This document shows, piece by piece, positions 62,793 to 64,000 of a DNA stretch of 64,000 nucleotides. The DNA comes from Deltaproteobacteria bacterium UBA5205. GTDB lineage: Bacteria > Desulfobacterota > Syntrophorhabdia > Syntrophorhabdales > Syntrophorhabdaceae. The notes beneath the pieces are model-generated. The model saw only the letters and a list, made by a program, of their open reading frames with translations, searched no databases and was not told the DNA's origin. The stretch's first letter is position 1, and every line of letters begins with the position of its first letter. Location of the stretch: positions 102,224-166,223 of the forward strand of contig DHVP01000031.1 of assembly GCA_002412715.1 (NCBI GenBank). The letters run 5' to 3'. The position numbers and the translations under genes were made by a program.

Positions 62793-62855
62793 AAAGAAAA
62801 ATCAGGGTTCAGAGGGGACATCCTTTTCTCGTTCTTTGTCCCGATCTGAACCCTG
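62793..62855 (-). terminator. Rho-independent terminator after cheX
   Basis: CAGGGTTCAGA and TCTGAACCCTG (11 bp, perfect) enclose an inner GGGAC/GTCCC pairing. On the minus strand ATTTTTCTTT follows. It separates cheY-cheX from the MCP-like gene, so the latter needs its own promoter or read-through. Confidence 0.85.
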
Positions 62856-62889
62856 GATCTGTTCCTTATTTCCGGACCCCGACCCTCTC

Positions 62890-63363
62890 CTATTCGAAGG
62901 AGAAATCGAGATACATCACTTCCTGAGTTCCGTTTCCGACGGAGAAATTGAAGGGCAGCTGGACGATGGGCAAGGTCGTAATGAAATTCAACTCGATCTC
63001 TTTGCCCACAATAACCATGGGAATTGCAGCCTTCAGGTTGATCCCCGCTTTTTCAAATTCTTTTCGCGCCTGTCCGGATATGATATTGGTTATCTCTCCG
63101 ATGGCGTCCACCACGTCTGAGTTAACGCTCGCTGACTCGTCTCCGATGAGTGTCTTATATATGAAAAGAGCCCCCTTGTCCTGAAAACTTATCGTTATGG
63201 TGCCCTTCTTGTCCCCGACGAGGCCCATGATGCCCGTCACCTCTCCCGAGGTCGTACGACTCGTTTTGATGACCGGTTTGCTCAGTGTTGCTTCAATACC
63301 CAGCATCGTCCTGAATACGGACTGTGCTGCCATGATGAATGGGTTAATATACTTGACATCCAT
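62890..63363 (-). CDS. cheX: CheX-type CheY-P phosphatase
   Basis: 157 residues. DVVDAIGEITNIISGQARKE contains the E-x2-N signature of CheC/CheX phosphatases. It occurs once, as in CheX. It would dephosphorylate CheY-P; the adjacent cheY is the likely substrate. GGAGG lies five bases before the ATG. Confidence 0.92.
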   Translation of the reverse strand: MDVKYINPFIMAAQSVFRTMLGIEATLSKPVIKTSRTTSGEVTGIMGLVGDKKGTITISFQDKGALFIYKTLIGDESASVNSDVVDAIGEITNIISGQARKEFEKAGINLKAAIPMVIVGKEIELNFITTLPIVQLPFNFSVGNGTQEVMYLDFSFE

Positions 63364-63382
63364 GCCTGCCTCCGGCGCTGTA

Positions 63383-63757
63383 TTATTTTCCGACCTTGGC
63401 CTTTGCCTTGTCGATCGCTTCCCTGAGTTTGTCGGGTGTGAAAGGTTTTACGATATAATTGTCCACACCTGACTTGATGGCCTCCATGATGTTGTCTTTC
63501 TGGGCCTCGGCGGTTACCATGATAAAAGGGATCTTTTTGATGTTTTCGTCGCTCTTGCAGGCTTTCAGGAACTCTATTCCCGTCATTTCCGGCATGATCC
63601 AGTCACTTATAATAAGATCGACAGTATCACCGGCGAGGACCGTCAGGGCATGTTTACCGTTTTCGGCCTCGAGAACATTTTCGATATTTATCTGTTTCAA
63701 GACATTCTTGATGATTTTCCTCATCGTCGCAAAATCGTCAACAACGAGCACTTTCAT
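63383..63757 (-). CDS. cheY: CheY-like response regulator
   Basis: 124 residues, receiver only: VLVVDDFATMRKIIKNVLKQ, phospho-Asp in LIISDWIMPEMTG, MVTAEAQ and YIVKPFTPDKL, a closer match to classical CheY than the second copy at 60.4 kb. GGAGG precedes the ATG. It is the first gene after a sigma-28-like promoter and is followed by cheX after 19 bp. Confidence 0.95.
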   Translation of the reverse strand: MKVLVVDDFATMRKIIKNVLKQINIENVLEAENGKHALTVLAGDTVDLIISDWIMPEMTGIEFLKACKSDENIKKIPFIMVTAEAQKDNIMEAIKSGVDNYIVKPFTPDKLREAIDKAKAKVGK

Positions 63758-63807
63758 TATAACCTCCGTCGATTGTTGGGTTTGATTCCATTCTAATCTA
63801 AATATAC

Positions 63808-63834
63808 TTATCGTGTAAAGTTGAATTAACTTAA
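63808..63834 (-). promoter_or_regulatory. Sigma-28 (FliA)-like promoter before cheY-cheX
   Basis: The minus strand reads TTAAGTTA-N11-CACGATAA. Against the FliA consensus TAAAGTTT-N11-GCCGATAA, six of eight bases match in each box and the spacing is exact. It is about 50 bases before the cheY ATG. Confidence 0.55.
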
Positions 63835-63844
63835 AATAAATCCA

Positions 63845-64000
63845 TCAGATCATTGAAAATAAAAAGGATTTTCTTTCTTTCTCTCCCTCCGGGCCAATGA
63901 GGATTACCTTCTTGTCATAGCGGTGCTTATCAAACCACATAGTAATTTCTTCTCCCGCCGAAAAGGCGGGATGCAAATGCGGCCCGATCCCGCAAGTCTC
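63845..64000 (-). CDS. Possible C-terminal end of a gene cut by the right edge
   Basis: A frame open to the window edge ends with TGA and shows 51 residues (HPAFSAGEEITMWFDKHRYD, then KKVILIGPEGEKERK). It looks protein-like but matches nothing I know. It contains a CCCGCC/GGCGGG hairpin. A shorter reading begins at an internal ATG after GGGAGAAG. Confidence 0.3.
   Translation of the reverse strand, partial: ETCGIGPHLHPAFSAGEEITMWFDKHRYDKKVILIGPEGEKERKSFLFSMI

Overview
The window reads as a chromosomal segment of a strictly anaerobic, moderately GC-rich Gram-negative bacterium. The best guess is a deltaproteobacterium-like (Desulfobacterota) syntrophic or acid-degrading organism, possibly near Syntrophorhabdus. 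This is inferred from content, not from a database match: desulfoferrodoxin and rubrerythrin, an oxygen-sensitive radical SAM sulfatase maturase, indolepyruvate:ferredoxin oxidoreductase, a thiolase/crotonase/EtfBA operon, several sigma-54 regulators, a CheX/CheY/CheB/CheR cluster and outer-membrane proteins. I see no insertion sequence, prophage, CRISPR array or rRNA operon. One tRNA (initiator fMet) is present.

Layout. 1-5.9 kb is a minus-strand operon of small membrane proteins, a radical SAM sulfatase maturase, a putative pentameric ligand-gated ion channel-like protein, a 30-codon relic of a second sulfatase, and an arylsulfatase that runs off the left edge. It is preceded by a near-consensus sigma-54 promoter and by a three-PAS sigma-54 activator gene (6.1-8.3 kb), so regulator, promoter and target operon look like one unit. 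8.5-15.8 kb holds tRNA-fMet, a small cytochrome c, an M50 protease, a membrane nucleotide cyclase fused to a degenerate HD-GYP domain, a large autotransporter and an overlapping lipoprotein hydrolase. 15.9-20.2 kb is tatB-tatC-glmU-glmS on the minus strand. 20.4-28.3 kb carries oxidative-stress genes (dfx, rbr) and then a plus-strand run: a nitrilase-like protein lacking the catalytic Cys, a small Cys protein, argS, lepB, a TPR protein, a LolB-like lipoprotein and a DUF362 ferredoxin.

28.4-36 kb has three tandem small heat-shock genes, a yedF/cysteine desulfurase/DUF3343 cluster of the type linked to selenium metabolism, and the operon thiolase-crotonase-etfB-etfA. 36-49.9 kb holds an MFS transporter, a DegT-type aminotransferase, a double-domain M16 peptidase, iorBA, an M20 peptidase overlapping a GGDEF response regulator, a fourth HSP20 with a NifU-type scaffold, a PflA-like radical SAM protein and a release-factor-like protein.

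50-64 kb is signalling. It contains a soluble class III cyclase with an embedded CCHC zinc knuckle, a helical hypothetical protein, a sigma-54 response regulator, a divergent receiver protein and a hybrid PAS kinase. The last two lie behind an unexplained 520-bp leader containing a possible terminator/alternative hairpin pair. A converging chemotaxis cluster (cheY-cheX, terminator, MCP-like protein, cheY, cheR, cheB) follows, preceded by a sigma-28-like promoter. No CheA or CheW is visible in the window.
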